Positions 15,641 to 23,482 of a stretch of DNA of 64,000 nucleotides are shown here, piece after piece (the stretch's first letter is position 1; every line of letters begins with the position of its first letter). Source of the DNA: Roseomonas sp. E05. Its GTDB lineage: Bacteria > Pseudomonadota > Alphaproteobacteria > Acetobacterales > Acetobacteraceae. Made by a program: the position numbers and the translations under genes. The notes under the pieces are model-generated. The model made no database searches, was not told where the DNA came from, and saw only the letters and a list, made by a program, of their open reading frames with translations. The stretch covers positions 1 through 64,000 of the forward strand of contig NZ_JASIRT010000012.1 in assembly GCF_030063475.1 (NCBI RefSeq). The letters are read 5' to 3'.

Positions 15641-16639
15641 ATGACCCAGCGGAACCTGGACGGCGCGACCGTCGTCATCACCGGCGCTTCCAGCGGCATC
15701 GGCCAGGCCACGGCGGAAGCCTTTGCCCGCCGCCGGGCCCGTCTCGTCCTGGCCGCGCGGGATGGCGCCGCCCTGGAGGAGGTGGCGGCAGGCTGCCGCG
15801 CGCTGGGCGCCGAGGCCATCGCCGTGCCGACCGACGTGACCGATGCCGAGGCCGTGCAGCGCCTGGCCAAGCGGGCGCGGGAGTTCGGCGGCCATGTGGA
15901 CGTCTGGGTCAGCAATGTCGGGGTAGGGGCCGTCGGCCGCTTCCATGAGACGCCGATGGCGGCGCATGAGCAGGTGATCCGCGCCAACCTGATCGGCCAC
16001 ATGAACGACGCCCATGCCGTGGTGCCGATCTTCCTGCAGCAGGGGCGCGGCATTTTCGTCAACACCATCTCGCTCGGCGGCTTCGCGGCGGCGCCCTTCG
16101 CGGCGGCCTACAGCGCCAGCAAGTTCGGGCTGAAGGGCTTCTCCGAGGCGTTGCGGGCCGAGCTGGCCGCCGAGCCGGAGATCCATGTCTGCGACGTCTA
16201 TCCCGCCTTCATCGACACGCCGGGCCTGCTGCACGGCGCCAACTACACCGGCCGCGCCCTCTCGGCGCCGCCGCCGGTCTATGACGCGCGCCGCGTCGCC
16301 GAGACGATCGTCGGGCTGGCGCGCCACCCGCGCGACACGGCGATCGTCGGCCAGGTGGTGCATCTGGTGCGGCTCGGGCACGCCCTGGCGCCCAACTGGG
16401 TCGGCCGCGCCATGGCGCGCTTCATGGAAGCCTATTTCCAGCGCGCCCGGCCGGCGCCGGTGACGGATGGCAACCTTTTCGCGCCGCCGAAAGTGGCAGG
16501 CGGCATCGATGGCGGGCTGCGCGCGCCGCGTCAGCGGGCGGCGGGACGCTTCCTGGCCGGGGCGGCGCTGGTGACGGGCGTGGCCGTCGCCATCGCGCTG
16601 CTCGACCGGCGGGGCTCAGGGGGGCTGCGGCTGCGATAG
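15641..16639 (+). CDS. Short-chain dehydrogenase with C-terminal membrane helix
   Basis: A 332-residue SDR. It has the cofactor motif TGASSGIG (residues 14-21), the NAG-like SNVGVG, a catalytic Ser in NTISLGG and Tyr-Lys in AYSASKFGLKG. The C-terminus from about 240 is unlike classical 250-residue SDRs: a stretch LGHALAPNWVGRAMARFMEA, a linker, and a hydrophobic segment (FLAGAALVTGVAVAIALL, about 305-322) ending in basic residues. This type is common in soil proteobacteria as an SDR anchored by its tail. The ATG is preceded by GGAGCGAGC. The substrate is unknown. Confidence 0.87.
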   Translation: MTQRNLDGATVVITGASSGIGQATAEAFARRRARLVLAARDGAALEEVAAGCRALGAEAIAVPTDVTDAEAVQRLAKRAREFGGHVDVWVSNVGVGAVGRFHETPMAAHEQVIRANLIGHMNDAHAVVPIFLQQGRGIFVNTISLGGFAAAPFAAAYSASKFGLKGFSEALRAELAAEPEIHVCDVYPAFIDTPGLLHGANYTGRALSAPPPVYDARRVAETIVGLARHPRDTAIVGQVVHLVRLGHALAPNWVGRAMARFMEAYFQRARPAPVTDGNLFAPPKVAGGIDGGLRAPRQRAAGRFLAGAALVTGVAVAIALLDRRGSGGLRLR

Positions 16640-16641
16640 GG

Positions 16642-16829
16642 GCGGGGGGAACAGGGTTTCCCCCGCGCCCCCCTTCCTTTCTTCGGGTCCCCGGGCGCCG
16701 ATGGTGCCCTCCGTGGCGGCTGGCAGTCGTCGGGGCTGCTTCAGCCCCGGCGCGAGCGGGTGCCGTCAGCGCAACCGAAAACCGACAGGAAAAAGAAGAG
16801 GGGGTCTGGGGGAGAATTCATTCTCCCCC
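16642..16829. repeat. Two-armed paired palindrome with a central hairpin
   Basis: The left hairpin (GCGGGGGGAA and TTTCCCCCGC, 16642-16665) begins two bases after the SDR stop and is followed by CCCCCCTTCCTTTCTTCGGG. The right arm has CGACAGGAAAAAGAAGAGGGGG and the hairpin GGGGGAGAA, TTCA, TTCTCCCCC (16808-16829). A central hairpin (CGGGGCTG, loop CTT, CAGCCCCG; 16731-16749) is nearly the same as in the 11.8-kb copy. It lies between convergent genes. Confidence 0.75.
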
Positions 16830-16836
16830 GGCCTTC

Positions 16837-18207
16837 TCAGCCCGCGGCATCCTGCTCGTCGCGCAGGCGCCAGAGCAGGCTGTCTGCCGGCGCCTCCACC
16901 ATGTCGCGCGTCAGCACCGTGCCGGCGGACACGGCCCGCCGCAGGCGGCAGCCCACCGCCATATAGTAGGGCAGCGGCGCGTCGGCGCCGGGCGCGGCGG
17001 CCGGGCGCAGCAGCGGGTCGATGCCGGGCACGGCGTGGCGGTTGCCCTCGATGCGCAGCTCGTGTCCGGCGGGCAGGTCCTGGGTGGCGCGGCCCAGCAG
17101 GTCCACGCGCTGGGCGTAGTCCGGGCCGAGAACCGAATGCTTCAGCCGCCCACCGGCCAGGATGGAGAGGGGCGCCTCGACGCCGAGCAGGTGGGAGGGG
17201 TTATAGATCAGCGCCCGCCGCCGGTCGGCCGAGACGGGGATGCCCTTGCCGGCGAAGAGCGCGCCGGTGCGCGTATCGGCCAGTTCCACCACGACATAGA
17301 CGCCGCCGGCGAAGCTCGTCTCGTCCGGCCGGCGCAGCACGTTGAAGACGTCCAGCTTGCCGGGGCCGGAGAGCAGGCCGCCGGCCTCGCGCGGGCCATA
17401 GATGTCCGGCAGCTCGACGGTGCGGGCGAGGGGGGCGTGGAAGTCCTCGCGGTCGGGCAGGATGCCGGTGGCATTGGCCACCAGCGTCATCTCGCAGAAA
17501 TCGGGCACGGTGCGCAGCGGCAGGCTGGCCAGCAGCTCCGCCCGCGCGGCGACGGTGGCGGCGACGTCCTGGCCGAGCTGCCAGTGGCGCATCATGCCCT
17601 TGGCCGAGGCACGGCGCTCCAGCCAGGTGACCTCCTCGGTCGCCGGGTCGATGACGAAGTCGTACTCGCTGCTCTTACCGGCGGCGACGATCGGCAGGCC
17701 AAGCAGCCGCGCCCAGGAGACCAGGCCGACCAGCAGCGCCGGCTGGTCGCCGTCCACCAGCGTATAGGGCACGCAGGCGGCGGCGGCGCGGCGGGCGAGG
17801 ACGGGGCCGACCACGCATTCGGCCTCCTTGCTCACCATGGCGACGCCGATGCCGGCCTCGATGGCGGCCACGGCATGGGCGGCGGCGGCCTCGGCATGGC
17901 CGGTGGCCTCGACCACCATGTCGAGTGGCAGGGCCAGCAGGTCCTCCATCCGCTCGCAGAGGGCGATGGCGCCGGCGGCGCGGGCCGCTTCGGCCTCGGC
18001 GCGGCTGGCGCAGCGGCGGTGCGGCACGCCCATCTCGGTCAGGGCCGCCGCCACCCGCGCCAGATCGAGGTCGAAGGCGGCAATGATGTCGAGGCCGCGC
18101 ATCCGGCGGGCCTGGGCGATCAGCGAAAGGCCAAACTCCCCCGCGCCAAGCAGCGCGGCGGCGACGGGGCGCTCAAGGGCGGGTTGGAACAGGGTCTGGA
18201 ACTGCAT
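16837..18207 (-). CDS. NAD(P)-binding homoserine dehydrogenase-like protein with SAF domain
   Basis: A 456-residue protein. The N-terminal half (about 15-150) is a Rossmann domain (VAAALLGAGEFGLSLIAQA, VVEATGHAEAAAAHAVAAI, VAMVSKEAECVVGPVLA) related to homoserine dehydrogenase. The C-terminal 90 residues carry the SAF fold (PYYMAVGCRLRRAVSAGTVL), seen in antifreeze, FlgA and sialic-acid synthases. Such fusion proteins are often misnamed FlgA or homoserine dehydrogenase and are found in sugar-acid catabolic clusters. Here it faces the gntR-pdxA-tct cluster, and a candidate GntR operator lies 38 bases upstream of the chosen ATG 18207. The reaction is not known. Confidence 0.78.
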   Translation of the reverse strand: MQFQTLFQPALERPVAAALLGAGEFGLSLIAQARRMRGLDIIAAFDLDLARVAAALTEMGVPHRRCASRAEAEAARAAGAIALCERMEDLLALPLDMVVEATGHAEAAAAHAVAAIEAGIGVAMVSKEAECVVGPVLARRAAAACVPYTLVDGDQPALLVGLVSWARLLGLPIVAAGKSSEYDFVIDPATEEVTWLERRASAKGMMRHWQLGQDVAATVAARAELLASLPLRTVPDFCEMTLVANATGILPDREDFHAPLARTVELPDIYGPREAGGLLSGPGKLDVFNVLRRPDETSFAGGVYVVVELADTRTGALFAGKGIPVSADRRRALIYNPSHLLGVEAPLSILAGGRLKHSVLGPDYAQRVDLLGRATQDLPAGHELRIEGNRHAVPGIDPLLRPAAAPGADAPLPYYMAVGCRLRRAVSAGTVLTRDMVEAPADSLLWRLRDEQDAAG

Positions 18208-18244
18208 GGCGTCTCTCCCCGGCGCCGTATATCCGGCGTCACGT

Positions 18245-18267
18245 ATTCTGCATACAGGATGCAGTAT
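18245..18267. promoter_or_regulatory. Candidate GntR operator, site 1
   Basis: ATTCTGCATACAG (18245-18257) followed by GATGCAGTAT forms an inverted repeat, CTGCAT-N5-ATGCAG. It is upstream of the SAF-domain gene. The same 13-mer occurs between gntR and the pdxA-like gene (19071). Two copies in the two promoter regions next to an FCD-type GntR gene make it a good regulon operator candidate. Confidence 0.55.
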
Positions 18268-18304
18268 CGCCAGCGCCGCCGTCAGCGTCCAGACGCTGCG
18301 CGCG

Positions 18305-19000
18305 TCAGTACGCCTCGCGGATCCGTTCCAGCCCAAGGTCGTGATGGCGGCCGATCACCTCCGCCAGCGCCTCGCCGTCCCGCCGTGCCAGGGCGGCTGC
18401 CATCTCCTCATGCTCGGCCATGGCGGCCGCCCATTTCTCCACCCCCTCATGCCCGATGAAGCGGATGCGCTTCATCTGCGCCTGCAGGATCTCGTGCATC
18501 CGCAGCAGGGTGGGATTATCGGCCAGGGTGACGATGGCGCTGTGGATGGCCTGATTGGTCTTGAAGTAGGGCAGGCGGTCGCCCGCCGCGTAGCGCTCCC
18601 GCAGCTCCTCGTGCAGCGCCAGCACATGGGCGATCTCCGCCTCGGTGGCGACGGCGCAGGCACGCCGGCCGGCGAGCTGCTCCAGCGCCTTCAGCACCTC
18701 CATGCTGTCGGCGATGTCCTTCAGGGAGAAGCTGCGCACCACCGCGCCGCGGGTCGGCACCAGTTCGACGAGCCCCTCTCCGGCCAGGGTCTTCAGCGCC
18801 TCGCGCAGCGGCGTGCGGGAGACGCCGAGCGCCTGGCCGAGCGCCACCTCGTTGATGCGCTGGCCGGGTGCCAGATGGCCTTCCGTCACCATGTCGCGCA
18901 GCCGCGTCACCACCTGCCCGTGCAGGCTCTGGCGGGGAATGGCGAAGTTCTCCAGGGGCGCGGCGCCGGCCTGAGGTTCGGTCGAGGCGATGCTGGTCAT
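18305..19000 (-). CDS. GntR-family regulator, FadR/FCD subfamily
   Basis: A 231-residue repressor-type protein. A winged helix (about 28-95: RLRDMVTEGHLAPGQRINEV, ALGVSRTPLREALKTLAGEG, LVELVPTRGAVVRSF) joins an all-helical FCD ligand domain with the metal-binding His pattern (NQAIHSAIVTLADN and VIGRHHDLG). Such regulators respond to organic acids. It lies between the SAF gene and the pdxA-tct genes and is divergent from the latter, which it probably controls together with itself. ATG 19000 is chosen; an upstream frame extension lacks homology. Confidence 0.9.
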   Translation of the reverse strand: MTSIASTEPQAGAAPLENFAIPRQSLHGQVVTRLRDMVTEGHLAPGQRINEVALGQALGVSRTPLREALKTLAGEGLVELVPTRGAVVRSFSLKDIADSMEVLKALEQLAGRRACAVATEAEIAHVLALHEELRERYAAGDRLPYFKTNQAIHSAIVTLADNPTLLRMHEILQAQMKRIRFIGHEGVEKWAAAMAEHEEMAAALARRDGEALAEVIGRHHDLGLERIREAY

Positions 19001-19070
19001 GGCACCCTGTCTTGTGATCACCCGAAGTATATGGCCCCTGGAGGGGCGGGCTGCGAAGCCTCTTGCGGCC

Positions 19071-19090
19071 ATTCTGCATACAGTGCACAA
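19071..19090. promoter_or_regulatory. Candidate GntR operator, site 2
   Basis: The 13-mer ATTCTGCATACAG recurs here and is followed by TGCACAA, giving TTCTGCA-N5-TGCACAA. It lies 71 bases before the gntR start and 51 before the pdxA-like start, in the shared divergent region, where it could control both. Confidence 0.55.
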
Positions 19091-19140
19091 AACTCTCAAC
19101 GCAGACTGGCCCGCAGGGCCGGCTTCCCCGGGAGAGATGC

Positions 19141-20205
19141 ATGCCGGACGCCCCCCTTCCGACCCTTGCCCTGGCCATGGGCGACCCCGCCGGGATCAGC
19201 CCCGAACTCACTGCGCGCGTCCTGGCGGACCCCGAGGTGCGGGCGGCCGCCGGGCTGATCGTCATCGGCGACCGCCGCGTGCTGGAGGAGGGCGCCCGGA
19301 TTGCCGGCGTCGCGCCCGCGCTGCGCACCATCGCTCCCGACGCCCCGCTGCCGCGCGATCTGGCGGAGCCGGTCTTCGTGGACCTCGGCACGCTCGATCC
19401 GGCCAGCATCCAGCGCGGCGCGATCAGCGAGGCCGGCGGCCGCTTCGCCGCCGAGAACTTCCGCTATGCCCTGGCGCTCGCCATGCGCGGCCATGTGGAC
19501 GCCGTCACCTTCACGCCCTTCAACAAGGCGGCGATGCGGCTGCATGTGCCGGACTATGACGACGAGATCTCCTTCACCGCCCGCTTCATCGGCTTCGACG
19601 GCGTGGCGAAGGAGTTCAACGTGCTGGAAGGGCTGTGGAACGCCCGTGTCACCTCGCATGTGCCACTCTCCGGCGTCGCGTCGCTGATCACCCGTGAGGC
19701 GATCCTGGGCAACCTGCGGCTGACCGACGCGGCGCTGCGCGATGCCGGCCTGGCGAAGCCGCGCATCGCAGTCGCCGGGCTGAACCCGCATGCCGGTGAC
19801 GGGGGCAATTTCGGCCGCGAGGAGATCGACATCATCGGGCCGGCGGTGGAGGAGGCGAAGCGCCAGGGCATCGGCTGCGACGGCCCCTATCCCTCGGATA
19901 CGGTCTTCGTCCGCGCCCGCCGTGGCGATTTCGACGCGGTGCTGACCATGTATCACGACCAGGGCCAGATCGCGATGAAGCTGATCGGCTTCGAGCAGGG
20001 CGTGACGCTGCTGGGCGGCTTCCCCTTCCCGATCTGCACGCCAGCCCATGGCACGGCCTACGACATCGCCGGGAAGGGCATCGCCCATCCCGGTGCCGCT
20101 CGCAACGCGCTGCTGCTGGCCGCCCGGATGGGCGCGGCGCAGCGGCGCCGGCGGCCGGACGCCTCCGGCTCGCTGCTTGAGGCAAGGGCCGCCATGGCGG
20201 CCTGA
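19141..20205 (+). CDS. PdxA-family dehydrogenase (catabolic PdxA2-like)
   Basis: A 354-residue metal- and NAD-dependent oxidative decarboxylase of the 4-hydroxythreonine-4-phosphate dehydrogenase family. Visible motifs are MGDPAGISPEL (N-terminus), SHVPLSGV, LNPHAGDGGNFGREE and MYHDQGQIAMKLIGF, which hold the three metal-binding His residues, and TPAHGTAYDIAGKG near the end. Biosynthetic PdxA makes vitamin B6; family members in catabolic clusters act on threonate- or erythronate-4-phosphate, or on cis-diols such as terephthalate diol. Its position next to GntR and a full TTT transporter favours a catabolic role. No DUF1537 kinase is nearby, so the phosphorylation step of the threonate route is not explained. 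Confidence 0.87.
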   Translation: MPDAPLPTLALAMGDPAGISPELTARVLADPEVRAAAGLIVIGDRRVLEEGARIAGVAPALRTIAPDAPLPRDLAEPVFVDLGTLDPASIQRGAISEAGGRFAAENFRYALALAMRGHVDAVTFTPFNKAAMRLHVPDYDDEISFTARFIGFDGVAKEFNVLEGLWNARVTSHVPLSGVASLITREAILGNLRLTDAALRDAGLAKPRIAVAGLNPHAGDGGNFGREEIDIIGPAVEEAKRQGIGCDGPYPSDTVFVRARRGDFDAVLTMYHDQGQIAMKLIGFEQGVTLLGGFPFPICTPAHGTAYDIAGKGIAHPGAARNALLLAARMGAAQRRRRPDASGSLLEARAAMAA

Positions 20206-20287
20206 ACCCCCGCGGGCGCCGCCGCCCGGCGCCTGCGCAAGGCCCCGCAAGAGGGCTCGCGTACATTGTCAGGAGGAACAACGAAAG

Positions 20288-21286
20288 ATGCGGATGACCA
20301 TCGCGGCGCTCGGCGCCGCTCTCAGCCTCGCCGCCACGCTGCCGGCCGCCCTCGCGGAGGAGTGGAAGCCGACCCGGCCGGTCGAGTTTGTCGTCACCTC
20401 TGGTGCCGGTGGCGGCACGGACGTCTTCGCCCGCGCGGTGCAGGCGGCGATTGCCAAGCATGATCTGGTGCCGACCTCGGTCGTCGTCACCAACAAGGGC
20501 GGCGGCTCGGGCGTCGAGGGCTATATTTATGGCGCCGCCGCCAAGGCCGACCCGCACAAGGTGATCTTCGGCACCAACAATGCCTGGACCCTGCCGATGG
20601 TGGTCAAGACCAGCTGGCAGACGGAGAACTTCGTCCCGGTCGCCATCATGGCCTTCGACGAGTTCATGCTCTGGGTGAAGAACGATTCGCCCTTCAAGAC
20701 CGCGGCCGATTTCGTCGCCGCCGCCAAGGAGAAGCCCGGCACGCTGCGCATGGGCGGCAGCCAGACGCACGATACCGACCAGACGCTGACCGTACTGGTC
20801 GAGAAGGCCGCCAACATCCAGCTCAAGTACATCCCCTACCAGGGCGGCGGCACGGTGGGCACGCAGCTGGCCGGCGGACATATCGAGGCCAACACCAACA
20901 ACCCCTCCGAAAGCCTTGGCGGCTGGCGCGGCGGCCAGGTGCGCCCGCTCTGCGTGTTCCGCAAGGCGCCGATGCCGGAAGGCCAGAAGGTGGCGGGCGA
21001 CAAGGGCTGGGGCGACGTGCCGACCTGCGCCAGCCAGGGCCTGAACGTCACCGAGTTCAACATGCCGCGCACCGTCTTCCTGCCGCCCGGCACGCCGCCG
21101 GAGGCGCAGGCCTACTGGGTGGACGTGTTCCGCCGCGCCAGCGAGACGCCGGAGTGGAAGGACTATGTCAGCCGCACCAGCCAGAACGGCGAGCTCGTGA
21201 CCGGCGACGCCATGGTGAAGCGGATCAATGCGGAGGAAGCCGACACCCGCAAGATCTTCGAGGAAGCCGGCTGGCTGGTGAAGTAA
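20288..21286 (+). CDS. tctC: TctC-type solute receptor of the TTT transporter
   Basis: A 332-residue periplasmic receptor. A Sec signal peptide (MRMTIAALGAALSLAATLPA, cut after ALA) precedes the mature start EEWKPTRPVEFVVTSGAGGG. Family blocks are KIPYQ-like YIPYQGGGTVGTQLAGGHIE and NNPSESLGGW. This subgroup, with VEFVVTSGAGGGTD, is associated with full tctCBA operons. It is followed 25 bases later by tctB and then tctA, so this system, unlike the orphan receptor at 4714, is complete. It probably brings in the organic acid used by the PdxA homologue. AGGAGGAACAACGAAAG upstream of ATG is a good ribosome site. Confidence 0.9.
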   Translation: MRMTIAALGAALSLAATLPAALAEEWKPTRPVEFVVTSGAGGGTDVFARAVQAAIAKHDLVPTSVVVTNKGGGSGVEGYIYGAAAKADPHKVIFGTNNAWTLPMVVKTSWQTENFVPVAIMAFDEFMLWVKNDSPFKTAADFVAAAKEKPGTLRMGGSQTHDTDQTLTVLVEKAANIQLKYIPYQGGGTVGTQLAGGHIEANTNNPSESLGGWRGGQVRPLCVFRKAPMPEGQKVAGDKGWGDVPTCASQGLNVTEFNMPRTVFLPPGTPPEAQAYWVDVFRRASETPEWKDYVSRTSQNGELVTGDAMVKRINAEEADTRKIFEEAGWLVK

Positions 21287-21311
21287 CCAGGGGCAGGGGA
21301 GGCCGCGCCGC

Positions 21312-21791
21312 ATGACACGCTACCACCTCGAACTGGTCTTTGCCGCCGTGGTGTTCCTCGTGGGCGCCATCGGGGTCTATGGCGCCACCGCGCTGGATTT
21401 CGGCTGGGGCGCGGATGGGCCGCAGGCGGGGTTCTTCCCCTTCCGCGTCGGGCTGATCCTGATGGCGGCCTCGGCGCTGGTGATGGCGCAGGCCGTCGCC
21501 AGCCGCGGGTCGCTGCGGCGCATCCCCGTCACCGATCATGAGGGGATGAAGCGGGTCCTCGGCTTCGGCCTTCCGATCATCGCCATGGTGGCGCTGGCGC
21601 AGTGGACCGGCCTCTACGTCGCCATGGCGCTCTACCTGTTCTTCACCATCTGCTTCCGGGGCAAGCGCCCCTGGCATGTCGCGCTCGGCGTCGCGCTGGG
21701 GGTATCCATCGCCACCTTCCTGATCTTCGAGATCTGGTTCCAGGTACCCCTGCTCAAGGGGCCGCTTGAAATCATGCTTGGGCTGGGCTGA
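21312..21791 (+). CDS. tctB: TctB small membrane subunit of the TTT transporter
   Basis: A 159-residue membrane protein with four predicted helices (about 5-25, 42-60, 80-110 and 122-145). The early block GADGPQAGFFPFRVGLILM is typical of TctB. The subunit associates with the large subunit TctA in the inner membrane; its precise role is not known. The coding sequence overlaps nothing, and tctA begins 13 bases after its stop. Confidence 0.9.
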   Translation: MTRYHLELVFAAVVFLVGAIGVYGATALDFGWGADGPQAGFFPFRVGLILMAASALVMAQAVASRGSLRRIPVTDHEGMKRVLGFGLPIIAMVALAQWTGLYVAMALYLFFTICFRGKRPWHVALGVALGVSIATFLIFEIWFQVPLLKGPLEIMLGLG

Positions 21792-21804
21792 GGAGTTCCC
21801 GCCG

Positions 21805-23328
21805 ATGCTCTCCAATATCGACTCGCTGATGCATGGCTTCGGCGTGGCGCTCTCCGGCTACCACATCATGCTGATGATGGGCGGCGTGCTGCTCGGCATC
21901 CTGGTCGGCGTGCTGCCCGGCCTCGGAGCGCCCAACGGCGTGACGCTGCTGCTGCCGCTGACCTTCGGCATGGACCCGGTCTCCGCCATCATCCTGCTGA
22001 CCAGCCTCTACTGGGGCGCCCTGTTCGGTGGCTCCACCACCTCGATCCTGTTCAACATCCCGGGCGAGCCATCCTCCGTCGCCACGACCTTCGACGGCTA
22101 TCCGATGGCGCGGCAGGGCCGCGCGACCGAGGCGCTGACCTGCGCCTTCCTCTCCGCCGGCTTCGGCGCGCTGGTCGGCGTCATCGTCATCACGCTGCTC
22201 TCCACCGCGGTTGCCAATTTCGCGCTGCGCTTCGGCCCGCCGGAATATTTCGCTGTCTATCTCCTGGCTTTCGCCTCCTTCATCGCCTTCGGTGGCGGCA
22301 CGCCGCTGAAGACCATCATCTCGCTCTGCCTGGGCTTCGGCCTCGGCATGGTCGGCATCGACACGGTGTCGGGCAACATGCGCCTGACCTTCGACTTCGA
22401 TCAGCTGGTCCGCGGCATCTCCTTCCTGGTGGTGGTGATCGGGTTGTTCGGCCTGGGCGAACTGCTGCTGACGATCGAGGAGGGGCCGGAATTCAAGGGC
22501 GCCAGCGGCCGTATCGACCCGCGCGAGATGTTCCGCACCATGGGGCGGATGCCCCGCTACTGGCTGGCCATGCTGCGCGGCAGCGCGGTCGGCGTGTGGA
22601 TGGGCATCACCCCGGGCGGCCCCACCGCCGCCTCCTTCATGTCCTATGGCATCGCCCGCCGCGTCTCGCGCAACCGCGCCAATTTCGGCAAGGGCGAACC
22701 AGAGGGCGTGATCGCGCCCGAGACCGCCGACCACTCCGCCGGCACGGCCGCGATGCTGCCGATGCTCTCGCTCGGCATTCCCGGCTCGGCCACGGCGGCG
22801 GTGATGCTGGGCGGCCTGATGATCTGGGGGCTGAACCCCGGACCGATGCTGTTCATCGAACAGCATGATTTCGTCTGGGGCATGATCGCCTCGATGTATC
22901 TCGGCAACGTCGTCGGCGTCGTGCTGGTGCTCGCCACCGTGCCGCTCTTCGCCGCCATGCTGTCGATCTCCTTCTCCATCATCGGACCGATCATCGTCAC
23001 GGTCTGCATGGTGGGCGCCTACACTGTCGCCAGCTCGCCCTTCGACCTGTGGATCGCGCTGGTCTTCGGCGCCGTCGGCTACGCGATGAAGAAGCTCGAC
23101 TATCCGCTGGCGCCGCTGATCCTGGCCATGGTGATCGGCGACAAGGCGGAGGATGCCTTCCGCCAGTCCATGCTCTCCTCCAACGGCTCGCTCAGCATCT
23201 TCTGGTCGAACTGGCTGGTGGGCGCGATCACCACGCTGGCCATCCTGTTCCTGCTCTGGCCGCTGACGATGCTGCTGCGCCGGCCGGCGCAGACGACGGA
23301 CCCCGATGCGGCGACGCATGCGCCCTGA
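21805..23328 (+). CDS. tctA: TctA large membrane subunit of the TTT transporter
   Basis: A 507-residue, about 12-helix permease. The TctA signature is very clear: GVLPGLGAPNGVTLLLPLTF near residue 33, FGGSTTSILFNIPGEPSS, and in the second half ITPGGPTAASFMSYGIARRV, HSAGTAAMLPMLSLGIPGS and GLMIWGLNPGPMLF. The start at 21805 follows GAGGAG by eight bases; an in-frame ATG within the tctB end is less likely. It uses the ion gradient to move substrate handed over by TctC. A two-armed palindrome follows its stop and probably ends the operon. Confidence 0.95.
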   Translation: MLSNIDSLMHGFGVALSGYHIMLMMGGVLLGILVGVLPGLGAPNGVTLLLPLTFGMDPVSAIILLTSLYWGALFGGSTTSILFNIPGEPSSVATTFDGYPMARQGRATEALTCAFLSAGFGALVGVIVITLLSTAVANFALRFGPPEYFAVYLLAFASFIAFGGGTPLKTIISLCLGFGLGMVGIDTVSGNMRLTFDFDQLVRGISFLVVVIGLFGLGELLLTIEEGPEFKGASGRIDPREMFRTMGRMPRYWLAMLRGSAVGVWMGITPGGPTAASFMSYGIARRVSRNRANFGKGEPEGVIAPETADHSAGTAAMLPMLSLGIPGSATAAVMLGGLMIWGLNPGPMLFIEQHDFVWGMIASMYLGNVVGVVLVLATVPLFAAMLSISFSIIGPIIVTVCMVGAYTVASSPFDLWIALVFGAVGYAMKKLDYPLAPLILAMVIGDKAEDAFRQSMLSSNGSLSIFWSNWLVGAITTLAILFLLWPLTMLLRRPAQTTDPDAATHAP

Positions 23329-23339
23329 AGGGAAAAGGT

Positions 23340-23473
23340 CGGGGGAAAGAATTCCCCCGGTCAAACCTATAGGTTTGCCCCTTCTTTCTTCTGCCAGTTT
23401 CCGCACGCGCTGACAGGCAGCGCCGCAAACTCGAAGAAAGAAGATGGGGGTCTGGGGGAATTCCTTCCCCCAG
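23340..23473. repeat. Two-armed paired palindrome carrying the CCTATAGG insert
   Basis: The left hairpin (CGGGGGAA and TTCCCCCG, 23340-23359) is followed by an inserted palindrome with centre CAAACCTATAGGTTTG (23362-23377) and then CCCCTTCTTTCTTC. The right arm has CGAAGAAAGAAGATGGGGG and the hairpin CTGGGGGAA, TTCC, TTCCCCCAG (23452-23473). It lies between the convergent tctA and arabinofuranosidase genes. Confidence 0.78.
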
Positions 23474-23482
23474 ACTTCTTCC

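Noticed and set aside
5728-20205. Terephthalate pathway (dioxygenase plus TphB-type PdxA homologue)
   Set aside because: The genes are 11 kb apart in separate operons and the PdxA motifs are closer to threonate-type PdxA2 than to TphB.
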